From an uncultured bacterium (GTDB lineage Bacteria; Verrucomicrobiota; Kiritimatiellia; RFP12; UBA1067): a stretch of 56,726 nt of DNA. Location: positions 1 through 56,726 of the forward strand of contig CADCOC010000033.1 of NCBI GenBank assembly GCA_902802945.1. The letters are read 5' to 3'. The notes beneath the pieces are model-generated. The model had not been told where the DNA came from, did no database searches, and worked only from the letters and a program-made list of their open reading frames with translations. A program made the position numbers and the translations under genes. This document shows positions 9,526 through 16,938 of this stretch, one piece after another. The stretch's first letter is position 1; the number at the start of each line of letters is the position of its first letter.

Positions 9526-10101
9526 TCACTTCGTCTTTTCCTCGGGCACGTCGCCCTTCAGGTATGCGCAGGTAAGCACGAGCTTGCCGTTAAGCGCGCC
9601 GGGATTCTTCGGACGCACGCTGATCTCTAGTTCACGCACGTCCATCATCGCATCCGTTGACTTGTTGACGGCGTATAGAAACTCCACCAGTCGCTGCAGG
9701 GAGGTGTTGTCGTATCTCACGGCCACGGGCATCTCCCAGACGCCTCCGTGGTCCTCCTATGTCTGCGACGCCTTCAGGCCCTTTCCCACGCTCACGTGGT
9801 ATTCCGCGGCAAGGCGCTCGATGATGCGCTCCCAGCGCGTGGCGGGCATCTCGGCCTCGTCCACGAGCGGCATGCGCAGACGCTTGGTCTCGGCACGCTC
9901 CTCCCAGAGTGAACGGTCTTCGATGAGGGCCTTTTCGCGGTTGGTCCGCGCGAGCTCCTTCTTATAGTCTTTGCGCGACCTTTCCCATGCATCCCTGCGG
10001 CCGGTGAACCACATAAGCGCCGCAAGGGCGTATAGCGCCACCACGACCACGATGGCAATGACCATTCGGTCCCTGCGCGACTTTGCCCCGGGCATTGTCA
10101 T
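9526..10101 (-). pseudogene. PilO/GspM-like pilus assembly protein interrupted by one in-frame TAG
   Basis: The ATG at 10101 opens a frame with a transmembrane segment (about residues 14-31), then a helical coiled-coil region, the layout of PilO/GspM inner-membrane alignment proteins. After residue 114 a TAG stop (9757-9759) interrupts it. Translation in the same frame resumes at once and continues for 76 residues, passing through a Leu-rich amphipathic stretch and a beta-strand pair typical of the C-terminal ferredoxin-like domain, to TGA at 9526-9528. A single CAG to TAG change would explain it. The ATG at 9732 in the second part has GGAGG 10 bp upstream, so separate translation of the C-terminal domain is conceivable. 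The start overlaps the stop of the pilM-like gene (ATGA). Confidence 0.75.
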
Positions 10102-11657
10102 TTCGACCTCCCTTTCTCGGCCTTGTCCTCTTCCGCGACGGGGAACTTGGCCTCAATGGTGAACGGGAAGAGCCCGTCGCGGTTCTGGCTTGAATCCGAC
10201 GGCTTCACCTCCGAAAACAGCGCCGGTGCGTCCTCGTCCGTCTCCACCTCGCCGTCTTCGCTGACCTTGGCGACCTGCGTGGCGCGGAGCGCCTGTTCCA
10301 GTTTTCGCCAGCTTTCGCGCTCGGACGCCTTGCCGCGCACAAACACGCCGTCGCCGCGGCGGAAGCGGAAGAAGTCGAACGTCATCCCCTCGTCATCAGG
10401 CAGGCTGTCCGATACGAGCTTGAGCATCTCGAGCGCGCATGTGGACCGGTCCTCGTAGCGGTCGATGAGCGCCACGCGGTTCGTCATGTCCAGCACCTCC
10501 TTGTATGCGCGCGCATGCGCCCCCTTGCGGAGGTCCTTCTGGTGGTCCCGCATCTTGTTGTACACGATCTCATAGCCGAACAGCACGCCCATCACGACCG
10601 CCCACAGCCCGATCGCCACGGCAAGGAACACCTTGAGCTTGCCGCGGAAGCGGGACTCCGTCCGCGCCTCCGCCCAGTCGGCAGGCGTCACGTCGAACGT
10701 CCCGCCCTCGGCCTCGCGCTGCGCACAGCCCTCCACGCCGGCGGACGGGTTGTCCACGATCAGCGTGCGCACCGGACCGAACACGGAGAGACGCGCAAGC
10801 ACTTCCTTGTCCGGCAGCCCGAATCCGCACACAGCGACGTCACCCACGTCCGCCCCGCCCGCATCGCACGCAAGCAGGCTCAGAGTGACTTCTCGGACAA
10901 GCTCCGCCGACGATCCCACGTTGCCGATGCCGCGCAGCTGCACGGGCGCGCCGTCGTCAAGCACCGCGAGGTCCCAACCGTCGCCCAGGTTCAGCAGCAC
11001 GAGGCGGCGATGCGCCTCAACTTCGCTCAGGCGCGGCCAAAGGCTGCGCAGCCAGCCGAGCGCCGTCGCGTCAGTACGCGTCACATGCACGCGGGCGGCT
11101 GCGAGCGCAGCGCCGATCTCGGACGCAGCAGCCGTCGGCAATGCCGCGGCAAGCACCTGTATCTCTGAATCCGTCTCGGCCACGACCTCAGCCGCAGGCG
11201 CAAGATCCTCGTCGGGGAACGGCGATATGCCGTCCAGCTCCAGCTTCGCCGCGCTCAGCAGCTCGTCGCGCGCCTCCACGGGCATGCGCACGCCCTTCAC
11301 CAAGAGCTTAGAAAGCGGAATCGCCAGCGAGAACTCCGACTGTTCGAAATGCTTCGCCGCAGCTCGCAGCGCGCGGGCAAGCGGCTTGTCCTCCTCCGCC
11401 ACCGCCTCCACAGGCGCTTCTTCGGAGAAGTCGGCAGAGGTGGCAGGCTGATCACCTATCGGTGAGGCGGGCAGAGTTTCGGTCGGGGTGGCGGGCGTCT
11501 CGCCCGCAGATGCCGCTGCGGACGTCCCGTCCGCAGCCCCCGCCACGAGCGGCCAAGACTCAACTTCGGTGCACACGAACGCGCCGTTCCGCTCCTCGAG
11601 CCGAACGCCGCGCAGGTATGCGCCTTCGATGCCAAGCACTGTAACTTCTTTTGCCAT
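10098..11657 (-). CDS. PilM/GspL-like pilus assembly protein with fused PilN-like domain
   Basis: A 519-residue protein. The first 360 residues resemble the actin-like ATPase fold of PilM/GspL (VLGIEGAYLRGVRLEE opening, then glycine-rich strands). A transmembrane segment at about 350-372 is followed by a helical and beta region like PilN. PilM and PilN are normally separate proteins that recruit cytoplasmic motors to the inner-membrane platform; here one chain appears to do both. The ATG at 11657 (MAKEV) is chosen over the TTG at 11693 because a good promoter ends just before it. An Ala/Pro/Thr-rich insert at about residues 40-85 is encoded by small hairpins. It is followed by the pilO-like and secretin genes. 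Confidence 0.8.
   Translation of the reverse strand: MAKEVTVLGIEGAYLRGVRLEERNGAFVCTEVESWPLVAGAADGTSAAASAGETPATPTETLPASPIGDQPATSADFSEEAPVEAVAEEDKPLARALRAAAKHFEQSEFSLAIPLSKLLVKGVRMPVEARDELLSAAKLELDGISPFPDEDLAPAAEVVAETDSEIQVLAAALPTAAASEIGAALAAARVHVTRTDATALGWLRSLWPRLSEVEAHRRLVLLNLGDGWDLAVLDDGAPVQLRGIGNVGSSAELVREVTLSLLACDAGGADVGDVAVCGFGLPDKEVLARLSVFGPVRTLIVDNPSAGVEGCAQREAEGGTFDVTPADWAEARTESRFRGKLKVFLAVAIGLWAVVMGVLFGYEIVYNKMRDHQKDLRKGAHARAYKEVLDMTNRVALIDRYEDRSTCALEMLKLVSDSLPDDEGMTFDFFRFRRGDGVFVRGKASERESWRKLEQALRATQVAKVSEDGEVETDEDAPALFSEVKPSDSSQNRDGLFPFTIEAKFPVAEEDKAEKGRSK
11491..11537. repeat. Two in-frame hairpins inside the pilM-like gene
   Basis: GCGGGCG and CGCCCGC (11491-11497, 11501-11507) form a 7-bp stem with a 3-nt loop. 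GCTGCGGACG and CGTCCGCAGC (11515-11524, 11528-11537) form a 10-bp stem with a 3-nt loop. Both encode the low-complexity linker of the pilM-like protein. Hairpins with similar small loops occur at 13382-13498, 25409-25530, 33021-33109, 35002-35061 and 53862-53909. Confidence 0.6.
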
Positions 11658-11693
11658 TCGCGATATTATCTCATTTTCATTGACGCGGTGCAA
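11658..11693 (-). promoter_or_regulatory. Promoter of the pilM-like gene, probably leaderless
   Basis: On the minus strand TTGCAC (-35, 11693-11688) and GATAAT (-10, 11670-11665) are separated by exactly 17 bp. The ATG at 11657 begins 7 bp after the -10 box, which places the expected transcription start at the initiation codon. A second -10-like element, TGTGGTATCATA, lies further upstream near 11717-11728. Confidence 0.55.
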
Positions 11694-11792
11694 GGGCTAA
11701 TGCCCCGAAACCGCGAATATGATACCACACTCCAAACGCTCATGCGTTATACCGATGTCACGGATTTGTCAAAAAAACGTCAAACCCTGCCG

Positions 11793-13193
11793 TCAGTCAA
11801 ACACGAAACTCTGACCCTCTACGGGCGCGACGGGACTCGGACAGCCATGCTCGGCGAGAAGGTCGGCCATCATCTTCACGCGGTCAGGCTCGCCGTGGAC
11901 CGCGAATGCGTGCTTCACATGGCCCTTCACGCCGTCGTACCAGTCCATGAGGCCGTTCCGGTCCGCGTGCGCTGAGAGGGCGTTTATCGTGTGGACGCGC
12001 GCCTCGAGCTTCACCTCCTCGCCGAGCATCTTCACCGTGTCTTCCTTGTGCTCCACTAGTCGGCGGCCGAGCGTGCCCTCCGCCTGGAACCCTACGATGA
12101 GCACGATGTTGCGGGGATCGCCCACGGACGCCTTCAGGTGGTGTACCACGCGCCCGCCTTCGCACATGCCGCTCGCCGCCACGATCACCATCGGCCCGCG
12201 CAGTTCGTTGAGGGACATCGACTGCTGCGGCGTCTCGACGAACTGCATCCCCGGGAACGTGAGCGGGTTCACGCCGGAATTGAGGAGGCGCATCGCCTCG
12301 TCGTTGTAGCAGCCCGTGTGCTTCTCGTAGATCATCGTGGCCTTCTTCGAGAGAGGCGAGTCGATGTACACTGGAATCTGGCGGATGCGGCCGGACGCAA
12401 GGAGCCGGTTGAGGTAGTAGAGGATTTGCTGCGTGCGGCCCACGGAGAACGCCGGGATGATGAGCTTCGAACGCTGCTGCACGATGTCGTCGATGTAGCC
12501 TTTCAGACGCCCTTCCACGTCCTCCGCCGAAGGATGCAGACGGTCGGCGTAGGTGGATTCGATCAGCACGATGTCCGCGCCCTGCGGGTACTCATAGTGG
12601 CGGAGGATCGGCTGGTTCGGCTGGCCCAGGTCGCCGCTGAAGAGCAGGCGGTGGCTATGGCCCGTGCCACCGGCGACGTCCAGCATCACCTGCGCGCTGC
12701 CAAGAATGTGCCCCGCGTTGAAGAACGTGAGCGTGATACCCTTGAATATCTCGCGCGCCTGGTGCAGGTGGAGAGGTTCGAAGAGCGGTATGAGCGCGTC
12801 CACGTCCTCCTCCGTGTAGAGCGGCTCGAACAGGTGCTTGCCCTGCGCACGACGCCTCTTGTTCACGTACTCGAGGTCGCGCATCTGCAGGAAGCAGCTG
12901 TCGCGCAGCATCACGTTGACGAGGTCGATCGTGGCCGAGCGCGCGTACACCCTGCCGCGGAACCCGCGCCGCACGAGCTGCGGCAGGTTGCCCGAATGGT
13001 CGATGTGGGCGTGCGAGAGAATCACCGCGTCGATGGACGCGGGGTCCACCGGCATGTTCCGGTTCCGCTCGAACGCCTCTTTGCGGTGCCCCTGGTAGAG
13101 CCCGCAGTCTAGCAAAATCCGCTTTCCGTTCGCCTCCACAAGGTGCATGGAGCCGGTAACGGTCTGCGCCGCGCCGTAGAAGGAAATTTTCAT
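11793..13193 (-). CDS. MBL-fold beta-CASP nuclease (RNA-specific metallo-hydrolase)
   Basis: A 466-residue metallo-beta-lactamase fold enzyme with a beta-CASP domain, related to CPSF73-like and YSH1-type RNA nucleases. The zinc ligands appear in SHAHIDHSG (about residues 54-62), followed by GHILGSAQVML. The beta-CASP cap has the ISxFSVGRTQQ-like segment IPAFSVGRTQQ, and the late motifs AASGMCEGG and LSAHADRNG carry conserved His residues. The family processes or degrades RNA in the cytoplasm. The ATG at 13193 (MKISFYG) is preferred over the longer frame beginning at 13313 because the family fold starts there and a -10 box lies 6 bp upstream. It is divergent from the CPBP protease gene. Confidence 0.9.
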   Translation of the reverse strand: MKISFYGAAQTVTGSMHLVEANGKRILLDCGLYQGHRKEAFERNRNMPVDPASIDAVILSHAHIDHSGNLPQLVRRGFRGRVYARSATIDLVNVMLRDSCFLQMRDLEYVNKRRRAQGKHLFEPLYTEEDVDALIPLFEPLHLHQAREIFKGITLTFFNAGHILGSAQVMLDVAGGTGHSHRLLFSGDLGQPNQPILRHYEYPQGADIVLIESTYADRLHPSAEDVEGRLKGYIDDIVQQRSKLIIPAFSVGRTQQILYYLNRLLASGRIRQIPVYIDSPLSKKATMIYEKHTGCYNDEAMRLLNSGVNPLTFPGMQFVETPQQSMSLNELRGPMVIVAASGMCEGGRVVHHLKASVGDPRNIVLIVGFQAEGTLGRRLVEHKEDTVKMLGEEVKLEARVHTINALSAHADRNGLMDWYDGVKGHVKHAFAVHGEPDRVKMMADLLAEHGCPSPVAPVEGQSFVFD

Positions 13194-13198
13194 GCGGA

Positions 13199-13224
13199 TA
13201 GTATAGCATATTTTGGTATAATCT
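13199..13224. promoter_or_regulatory. Divergent promoters between the beta-CASP nuclease and CPBP protease genes
   Basis: Minus strand: the element TATGCTATACT has its TATACT at 13205-13200 and only 6 bp (ATCCGC) separate it from the nuclease ATG at 13193, the geometry of a leaderless transcript. Plus strand: TTGGTATAAT has TATAAT at 13216-13221, and the GTG at 13231 lies 9 bp beyond. The two start codons are only 37 bp apart, so the -35 regions of each promoter must overlap the opposite transcription unit. Confidence 0.6.
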
Positions 13225-13230
13225 GTGGCC

Positions 13231-13983
13231 GTGAAACGAGAAACTAGGAATATTTTTCTGTACGCCGCCCCATTCGCCACATGGATCGGACTACAGATGG
13301 TTCTGCCCGTCACCGCGTGGGCCTACGCCGTACGCGCGGCCGCCACCGCGCTCGTGGGACTGTGGTGCCTGTGGAAGGGTCGAAGCGACAAGAGTGTCGC
13401 TTCTCCGAATGGGCCGCGACAAGCGCGGCCCCCCCGCCTCGGGGAAGCGGCGCTCTCGCCGCTTCATGGTCCCGGGGAAGCGGCGCTCTCGCCGCTTCGC
13501 CTACTAGGAGGCCTTCTCGCGGGCATACTCGTGACCGTCCTCTGGATCGTACCCGAAATCTCCCCCTTCTACCGCACGTGGTTCTGCTGGCCCATCGGCT
13601 CGCTGCCCGTCGCTTCCACCGATCCTTCCCCATACGACCCCGCCGTATGCGGCTGGGCGCTCACCATTGCCAAGCTCGTCGGCAGCGCCTTCGTAATCGC
13701 CCCCGTCGAGGAGGTGTTCTTCCGTTCGTTCCTCTACCGCTGGCTGCAGAAGCGCGACTTTCTGTCAATTCCCCTCTCGCGCTTCGACCTCTCTGCGTTT
13801 CTCTGGATGGTGTTCCTATTCACGCTAGAGCACGACCGTCCGCTCGCCGCCGCCCTCGCGGGCGCGGTTTACGGGTTCGCGGCGATCCGCTGGGGACTCG
13901 CTAGCGCTATCATCGCGCATGTCACCACGAACCTGCTCCTCGCCCTCCACGTGATCTTCAGCGGCGCGTGGGCGTTCTGGTGA
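13231..13983 (+). CDS. CPBP-family intramembrane protease (CAAX protease-like)
   Basis: A 250-residue integral membrane protein with several hydrophobic helices. The CPBP/Abi catalytic motifs are visible: the diacidic PVEEVFFRSFL (Glu-Glu...Arg) in the middle, FTLEH further on, and the conserved His in AHVTTNLLLA near the C-terminus. Bacterial members cleave or modify membrane substrates and may accompany exosortase systems. I favour GTG at 13231; GTG at 13225 lies upstream of the expected transcription start. Residues about 50-90 are an inserted low-complexity loop made of four hairpin repeats, with the peptide GEAALSPL twice. The insertion keeps frame and sits between membrane helices. Confidence 0.85.
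   Translation: MKRETRNIFLYAAPFATWIGLQMVLPVTAWAYAVRAAATALVGLWCLWKGRSDKSVASPNGPRQARPPRLGEAALSPLHGPGEAALSPLRLLGGLLAGILVTVLWIVPEISPFYRTWFCWPIGSLPVASTDPSPYDPAVCGWALTIAKLVGSAFVIAPVEEVFFRSFLYRWLQKRDFLSIPLSRFDLSAFLWMVFLFTLEHDRPLAAALAGAVYGFAAIRWGLASAIIAHVTTNLLLALHVIFSGAWAFW
13382..13498. repeat. Four consecutive small-loop hairpins inserted in the CPBP gene
   Basis: 13382-13403: 9-bp stem GAAGCGACA/TGTCGCTTC, loop AGAG. 13411-13431: stem GGGCCGC/GCGGCCC, loop GACAAGC. 13444-13465 and 13477-13498: identical 9-bp stems GAAGCGGCG/CGCCGCTTC, loop CTCT, starting 33 bp apart. The GACAAGC-loop module recurs in variant form near 25478-25499 and in inverse orientation at 53862-53880, and the CTCT-loop module recurs at 25409-25422. 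This marks a dispersed REP-like family able to sit inside a reading frame. Confidence 0.75.
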
Positions 13984-14002
13984 GCTTCTCCCGGCTGGCA
14001 AC

Positions 14003-15829
14003 TCACTTCGGCATGCCGGGGATGAACGAACCGAGGTTGTAATTCTGCGGCGGCTGTGGCTTGCCCGTGCCCACGCCCTTCTTCATGAAAGCCTTCAGCT
14101 CGTCCAGGTGGTTCGCATACACGCCGCGCGGCAAGCACCCGTGGTCCTTGCACACGCGCGCGGCCATGCCCACCACTTCGCCCATCATGCCAGTCGTGCG
14201 CATCACGCGCGTCGTCCCGAGCGCCACGTGCGTCACGGAGATGTTGCGTCCGGCCATGAAGAGATTCGCGACATTCCGCGAGTAGAGGCATCGGTACGGA
14301 ATCGGATAGGCGTAGTGCCTGTTATGCGTGCAGATGGAACGGAACGGCTCGCCGTCGTAATGCTTTGTGTTGCGCGGCATCGGATAGTGGAGGTCGATCG
14401 CCCACGTCGTACAGCACGTACCGTCGGGGTACTGCACAAAGTCGAATATATCCTGCTGCGTGAGGATATGGTCACCCATGAGGCGGCGGCTCTCGCGCTT
14501 GCCCGCCACGTAGGCCACCCACGCGAATTCGCGCTGCGAGTACTTCGCGCGCTTCGCGGATTTGTTCTTCAGGAAGGACCAGTTGGAGTACACAACGAGC
14601 ATCCCGTAGTCGCGGATGCGCTCGAACTCGCTGACCTGGTCGCGCATCATGCCCGTCTCCCAGTCCCAGTCGCCGCGCAGGCCATGCTCGCAGTTCTGCT
14701 CGTTGAACGCGATCATCCACGATTCGGAGGGGAATGCGACGGCGTGCCCCGCGTCCTTCGTGTACCACTGAACCGAAGCGCCCATCGTCATCTTGTCCGC
14801 CTTCTTTGGCGCCATGTTCTCGCCCGTCTCCGCCTTCGACTCGCGTCCCATGCGGAAGTCCGCCACGGCGAGGAATCCGACGCAGGCATCGCCTGTGCAG
14901 TCCGCGAAGAGCGGTGCCTCAAATGTGGTGCGCGCGCCCGACACGACATCCCGCCCCGTCACCGAAATGATGCGGTCGCCGTCCTTCTTCGCCGCGACAA
15001 TCCGCGTGTTGAGGAACAGTCTGATGTTCTTCTCTGACGCCACAACGTCGAGTTTGCGCTGATCCTCGTAGCGTTCGGCCGGCTGCGCGTTGCCGCCCTT
15101 CGCGGGGCCGATCTCCGCCACCACGTCGCCGAGACGCGGATACGGTCCGAGGTTCATGGTCCCACCGAGGTGTACGCGCACCTCGCTCGAGTTCGCGCCG
15201 CCGAGCATCGGACGGTCCTGCACGAGCGCCACCTTCAATCCCAGACGCGCCGCCGAGATCGCCGCGCACGTGCCAGCAATGCCGCCGCCGCACACCACGA
15301 AATCGGCCTTCACCGTGCAGGACGGCGCAGGCGCCGCAGGACGCGACGGCGCCTCCCCGGTCGTGAGGCACACGGCGTCGCAGCGTCCGTCAAAGCCCGT
15401 GAGGTCGTGGAGCGCGATCGTGGCCTTGCCCTTCTCCAAACTCACCTCGCCGGCCTTCTGCCACAGCCAGCCGCCCGCGCCACGTCCGAGAACGCTCGGC
15501 AGTTCCTTTCCGTTCACCTTGACCGTGAACGTGCCTGCTGCGTGTACGCTCCACGGCGCGGTCCAGTTGCGCGTGCGCACCCACACTTGGTAGGTGCCCG
15601 CAGCCGGACACTCAAACGTGGTGACCGCATCGGACACCGGTTTCCCCATGCCATGTGCCAGCAGGAAACTCGATCCAATCTGGTCGATGAACTGCGAGTC
15701 GACCACCCATCCGCCTCGGTCGGCGAACTGTTCGGTCTCAAGGCAGATCGTCGCCCCATACGCCGTCCCGCCAATCAGCATGGACAATGCCGTTGCAGCA
15801 GTCAGAAGATTTTTACGCAGTTTTTTCAT
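14003..15829 (-). CDS. Secreted FAD-dependent oxidoreductase with N-terminal carbohydrate-binding-like domain
   Basis: A 608-residue exported protein. Residues 1-25 are a signal peptide (MKKLRKNLLTAATALSMLIG...). Residues about 27-145 form a beta-rich domain resembling carbohydrate-binding modules. The flavoprotein part begins with the dinucleotide-binding ADFVVCGGGIAGTCAA motif near residue 178 and continues with GGANSSEVRVHLGG and FADCTGDACVG, the pattern of the FAD_oxidored (PF12831) family, abundant in PVC bacteria. The substrate is unknown; sugar oxidation is a guess from the binding domain. It appears to stand alone; a GGGGAAAG ribosome-binding site precedes the ATG. The 280-bp gap upstream carries the periodic repeat at 15912-16089. 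Confidence 0.85.
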   Translation of the reverse strand: MKKLRKNLLTAATALSMLIGGTAYGATICLETEQFADRGGWVVDSQFIDQIGSSFLLAHGMGKPVSDAVTTFECPAAGTYQVWVRTRNWTAPWSVHAAGTFTVKVNGKELPSVLGRGAGGWLWQKAGEVSLEKGKATIALHDLTGFDGRCDAVCLTTGEAPSRPAAPAPSCTVKADFVVCGGGIAGTCAAISAARLGLKVALVQDRPMLGGANSSEVRVHLGGTMNLGPYPRLGDVVAEIGPAKGGNAQPAERYEDQRKLDVVASEKNIRLFLNTRIVAAKKDGDRIISVTGRDVVSGARTTFEAPLFADCTGDACVGFLAVADFRMGRESKAETGENMAPKKADKMTMGASVQWYTKDAGHAVAFPSESWMIAFNEQNCEHGLRGDWDWETGMMRDQVSEFERIRDYGMLVVYSNWSFLKNKSAKRAKYSQREFAWVAYVAGKRESRRLMGDHILTQQDIFDFVQYPDGTCCTTWAIDLHYPMPRNTKHYDGEPFRSICTHNRHYAYPIPYRCLYSRNVANLFMAGRNISVTHVALGTTRVMRTTGMMGEVVGMAARVCKDHGCLPRGVYANHLDELKAFMKKGVGTGKPQPPQNYNLGSFIPGMPK

Positions 15830-15911
15830 TTCTTTCCCCTTTCAGGATTCTAATCCGAGGTAATTATTAAGCTTCTCTTTCTTTGATGCTCGTTCATTGC
15901 TTTCGCTGCTT

Positions 15912-16089
15912 GGAGTTTAGGAGTTTTGGAGGATGGGAGAATTTGTAAACTTTTCCATAGCTCCAATATCCCAGCCTTTTTTTGTTAGTCCATGTAGAAC
16001 ATGCAAAACATATAAATCATATGTATGTTTTACATGTTCTACCTGTTCTACATGGATAAACCTCCTCAACTCCAAGACTCCCAATCTCC
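15912..16089. repeat. Nested inverted arrays: GGAG/CTCC on an 8-bp period around CATG-type tetramers on a 9-bp period
   Basis: Outer left arm: GGAG at 15912, 15920, 15928 and 15936 (period 8). Outer right arm: CTCC at 16062, 16070, 16078 and 16086 (period 8), the inverse complement. Inner left arm: CATG at 15991 and 16000, CATA at 16009 and 16018 (period 9). Inner right arm: TATG at 16024, CATG at 16033, CCTG at 16042, CATG at 16051 (period 9). The inner part, 15991-16054, is a 64-bp inverted repeat centred at 16022.5, with about 26 of 32 positions complementary. It fills the gap between two minus-strand genes and no coding function is apparent. Confidence 0.75.
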
Positions 16090-16110
16090 CAATAGCGAAA
16101 GCAATCTTTA

Positions 16111-16938
16111 TCAGAGGCCTATGACGTGCGTCTCGACTTTCACCTCGGGCGAAACGCTCATGCCTGGCGCGCCACCGGCACTTTCCATGATGTCGCCTAG
16201 GCCGCCCATACCGCCACCGCTTGTGCAATCGAAGATCGTGTTGACCGTGTCGCGGACCACGTCCACGTCCTCACCCTGGTAGCCAAGCTCGCGCGCGACC
16301 TGTCCGACAAGCGCCGAACGCGCCTTCTTGGCGACCGGCGCCATCTCCATCTCCAGTTCCACCATTTTCTGAATCGACGTCATATCCGGGATGCCTCCCT
16401 TCATCTTCGCCGCGATGGCCTCGCGCCGTTCCATGAGCTTGAGGAATTTTGCGTGGTTCTCGCGCTCGTCGTCCGACATGCCGTCCGTGTTGATAGAAGC
16501 TAGATACTCCATCCTCCCCTTCGCCTTCTCGGCAAGCCGTGCGCGCAGCTGCGTCATCGCGTTCGTAACCTGCGAGAATTCCTCGTGCGAGAGCTGGCTC
16601 TCCAGCGCGCCAAGGACATCCTTTCCGTCCCCCTTCAAGGCGATCACGCGCTCGGCTTTATTCGTCTCCGCCTGCGCAGACGCCACCTTTTTCTGGCTTT
16701 CGGCTTTCAGCGCGGTCGCCGCACGCCGTGCCGCCGCAAGGTCGCGCTCCAGTTCGGCAATGCGCTTCTGGGCTTTTGCAAGCCGCGCAGCATCGCCAGC
16801 CGTTGAGGGCTTCTCCACAGCAGGCTTCTCTTCCTGAATCCCCTCAGACTCCGAATTTGGACTGCGCCACGTCGCTGCTGCAAAACCTCCAGCGGCCCCC
16901 AGCACCAACGCCGACAATGCAACAAGTATCGTCTTCAT
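16111..16938 (-). CDS. Hypothetical membrane-anchored coiled-coil protein
   Basis: A 275-residue protein of unrecognised family. An N-terminal hydrophobic segment (residues 1-24, Ala/Leu/Gly-rich) is a signal or anchor. Residues about 50-105 are an Ala/Glu/Lys-rich coiled coil, and 115-200 remain helical and charged, with several Met residues. The C-terminal 40 residues contain a Gly/Met-rich stretch. Nothing catalytic is visible. It may act as a periplasmic scaffold. Its ATG overlaps the TAA of the upstream membrane-protein gene by one base, making it the last gene of the helicase-acetyltransferase-membrane protein operon. Confidence 0.7.
   Translation of the reverse strand: MKTILVALSALVLGAAGGFAAATWRSPNSESEGIQEEKPAVEKPSTAGDAARLAKAQKRIAELERDLAAARRAATALKAESQKKVASAQAETNKAERVIALKGDGKDVLGALESQLSHEEFSQVTNAMTQLRARLAEKAKGRMEYLASINTDGMSDDERENHAKFLKLMERREAIAAKMKGGIPDMTSIQKMVELEMEMAPVAKKARSALVGQVARELGYQGEDVDVVRDTVNTIFDCTSGGGMGGLGDIMESAGGAPGMSVSPEVKVETHVIGL

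Noticed and set aside
9526..10101. Amber recoding (pyrrolysine-type) in the pilO-like gene
   Set aside because: trpB ends normally in TAG and no suppressor gene is visible, so a mutation or error is simpler; kept as a finding without the recoding claim.
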